This document shows positions 63,089 to 64,000 of a stretch of DNA of 64,000 nucleotides, piece after piece. Within the stretch, counting starts at the first letter, position 1. Every line of letters starts with the position of its first letter. Both the position numbers and the translations under genes were made by a program. Origin of the DNA: Marinitoga aeolica (GTDB lineage: Bacteria > Thermotogota > Thermotogae > Petrotogales > Petrotogaceae); contig NZ_CP069362.1 in the NCBI RefSeq assembly GCF_029910535.1, forward strand, positions 2,170,001 through 2,234,000, written 5' to 3'. Below the pieces are notes generated by a model, which saw only the letters and a program-made list of their open reading frames with translations, searched no databases and was not told the origin of the DNA.

Positions 63089-63679
63089 TTATAAAACGCC
63101 TTTTTCCTTTAAAACACCAGTTTCTAACAGTTTATAAGCAATTTCTTTTTCTTGTTTTTCGAGTAATTCTAAATCTTTTTTAAATAGTTTTTCATAAATT
63201 CTTATTAAATAAAGGTTCGCAAATTTTGATACGTACATTTTTATTGTTTCTTTATGAGAATCTTCAACATTTTTAACTAAAGTTTCTAACCAATCTTCAT
63301 AATTTTCCCTTATTTTTTGGGTTTTTATTAAAGAATTAAATTCATGTATTGTTTCATATAATCCAATAAATTCTGATATAAGTTCTATATAATCACCATA
63401 CAACTCTCTTATTTCTTCTGATAAAAAATCTACAAAAGAAACTTTTAAATATGATGAAACCTTTTTATCTATTTTTAAAAATCTTTTTAAACCAACTAAA
63501 TTTCCTTTTTTTTCTTTCAATACAAAATAACCTAAAATACCATTATTAAAATTTTGGATATTTTCCAAATCTTCTTCACTATATAATATAATTTTTAATG
63601 TTTTAGAATCTATAAATTCGCATTTTTTTGGAACGTAGAAATCACCATTATTGGTTACTAATAATAGATTTGGTTCCAT
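63089..63679 (-). CDS. Protein of unknown function (196 aa)
   Basis: A soluble, mostly helical 196-residue protein rich in Lys and Glu. The first 50 residues are strand-like (NLLLVTNNGDFYVPKKCEFI), and the rest is predominantly helical with ELYGDYIELISEFIGLYETI and KFANLYLIRIYEKLFKKDLELLE. I assign no domain. It follows the phosphohexomutase gene by nine bases, with a GAGGTGA site, and precedes truA by 12 bases. Confidence 0.55.
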   Translation of the reverse strand: MEPNLLLVTNNGDFYVPKKCEFIDSKTLKIILYSEEDLENIQNFNNGILGYFVLKEKKGNLVGLKRFLKIDKKVSSYLKVSFVDFLSEEIRELYGDYIELISEFIGLYETIHEFNSLIKTQKIRENYEDWLETLVKNVEDSHKETIKMYVSKFANLYLIRIYEKLFKKDLELLEKQEKEIAYKLLETGVLKEKGVL

Positions 63680-63688
63680 AATTTCACC

Positions 63689-64000
63689 TCAATATTCAGT
63701 CAATGAATTTACAACCTCTTTTGCACCTGAAATAATATTTTTTGCTTCAACTTCATTATTTCCTTTTGCTAACAAATAAAATTTAATTTTTGGTTCTGTT
63801 CCAGATGGTCTTCCGATAATTTTTAGTTTATTTTCATAATTTAATTCTACCACATTAGATTGAGGCAAATCATTAATACCTTTCAAATAATCTATAATTT
63901 CCATTAATTTTAAATTTTTTACTTGAGTTGGTGGATTATTTCTTAATTTTTGCATGATAGTATTAATTTTGTTTAGACCTTCAATACCTTCTAATGTAAA
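63689..64000 (-). CDS. Phosphohexomutase (PMM/PGM), C-terminal end (partial)
   Basis: The coding frame runs from the right edge of the window to a TGA at 63689; the gene begins outside. About 103 codons remain. The final domain IV signature RPSGTEPKIKFYLLAKG (phosphate-binding loop, SGTEP) identifies the phosphoglucomutase/phosphomannomutase family, which isomerises glucose or mannose 1- and 6-phosphates. An ATG at 63955 is internal, because in-frame coding sequence continues upstream of it. Confidence 0.85.
   Translation of the reverse strand, partial: FTLEGIEGLNKINTIMQKLRNNPPTQVKNLKLMEIIDYLKGINDLPQSNVVELNYENKLKIIGRPSGTEPKIKFYLLAKGNNEVEAKNIISGAKEVVNSLTEY

Overview
The window is a very AT-rich, gene-dense bacterial chromosome segment with no mobile elements, CRISPR arrays or prophage genes. 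Its gene content points to the Thermotogota (Thermotogae), probably a Marinitoga/Petrotoga-type mesophile or moderate thermophile. The evidence is the dciA-gyrB-ftsQ(?)-ftsA-ftsZ-pilB order, an anaerobic ferredoxin-linked amino-acid fermentation operon, a Rex redox repressor, Skp- and LptB-like outer-envelope genes and a Suf system next to cysE. The genus is an inference from gene order and composition, not a database match.

Layout. 1-1860: end of a Suf Fe-S assembly operon and cysE. 1880-7425: one rightward operon with an OpuB-type quaternary-amine ABC transporter, a tiny four-helix membrane protein with two HX13H pairs, an exported protein made of four cytochrome-b5-like repeats, and a short-chain dehydrogenase. 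7429-10202: small regulators, an FAD dehydrogenase, an ArsR protein and a diguanylate cyclase. 10237-17925: a leftward nine-gene operon (aminotransferase, two butyrate kinases around a phosphate butyryltransferase, a P-loop protein and a four-subunit 2-oxoacid:ferredoxin oxidoreductase) that reads as ATP-yielding branched-chain amino-acid fermentation. 18140-19438: glyA, followed by a 0.6-kb non-coding stretch with several hairpins and a possible small RNA. 20035-26833: Skp, LptB, gltX, coaBC, an L,D-transpeptidase and other envelope or metabolic genes. 26857-32284: murJ, a PfkB kinase, a CBS protein, mtaB, a class IV aminotransferase and dciA. 32284-40368: gyrB, an FtsQ-like protein, ftsA, ftsZ, a short PilB/GspE ATPase and two poorly known genes.

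40365-46059: leftward genes (DUF1015, ybeY, pgpH, phoH, a hydroxyacid dehydrogenase, a lipoprotein). 46130-48712: a DUF218 protein, yqeH and pduL. 48743-54253: tRNA-Thr(GGT), a methyltransferase, a sigma factor with a membrane-anchored partner gene, leuS, rex and tRNA-Leu(CAG). 54270-57266: rsmI, xseA, xseB and an exported protein. 57261-60419: guaA and guaB under a guanine riboswitch with a visible terminator and antiterminator. 60464-64000: tlyA, an unknown exported protein, truA, an unknown protein and the end of a phosphohexomutase gene.

The most unusual item is 5209-6633. A 134-residue protein has the histidine spacing of a transmembrane di-heme b cytochrome, and it sits beside a secreted protein with four near-identical b5-like domains. 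Together they look like a minimal b-heme electron conduit across the inner membrane, unexpected in a fermentative anaerobe. Starts were refined by Shine-Dalgarno spacing where several in-frame starts exist.
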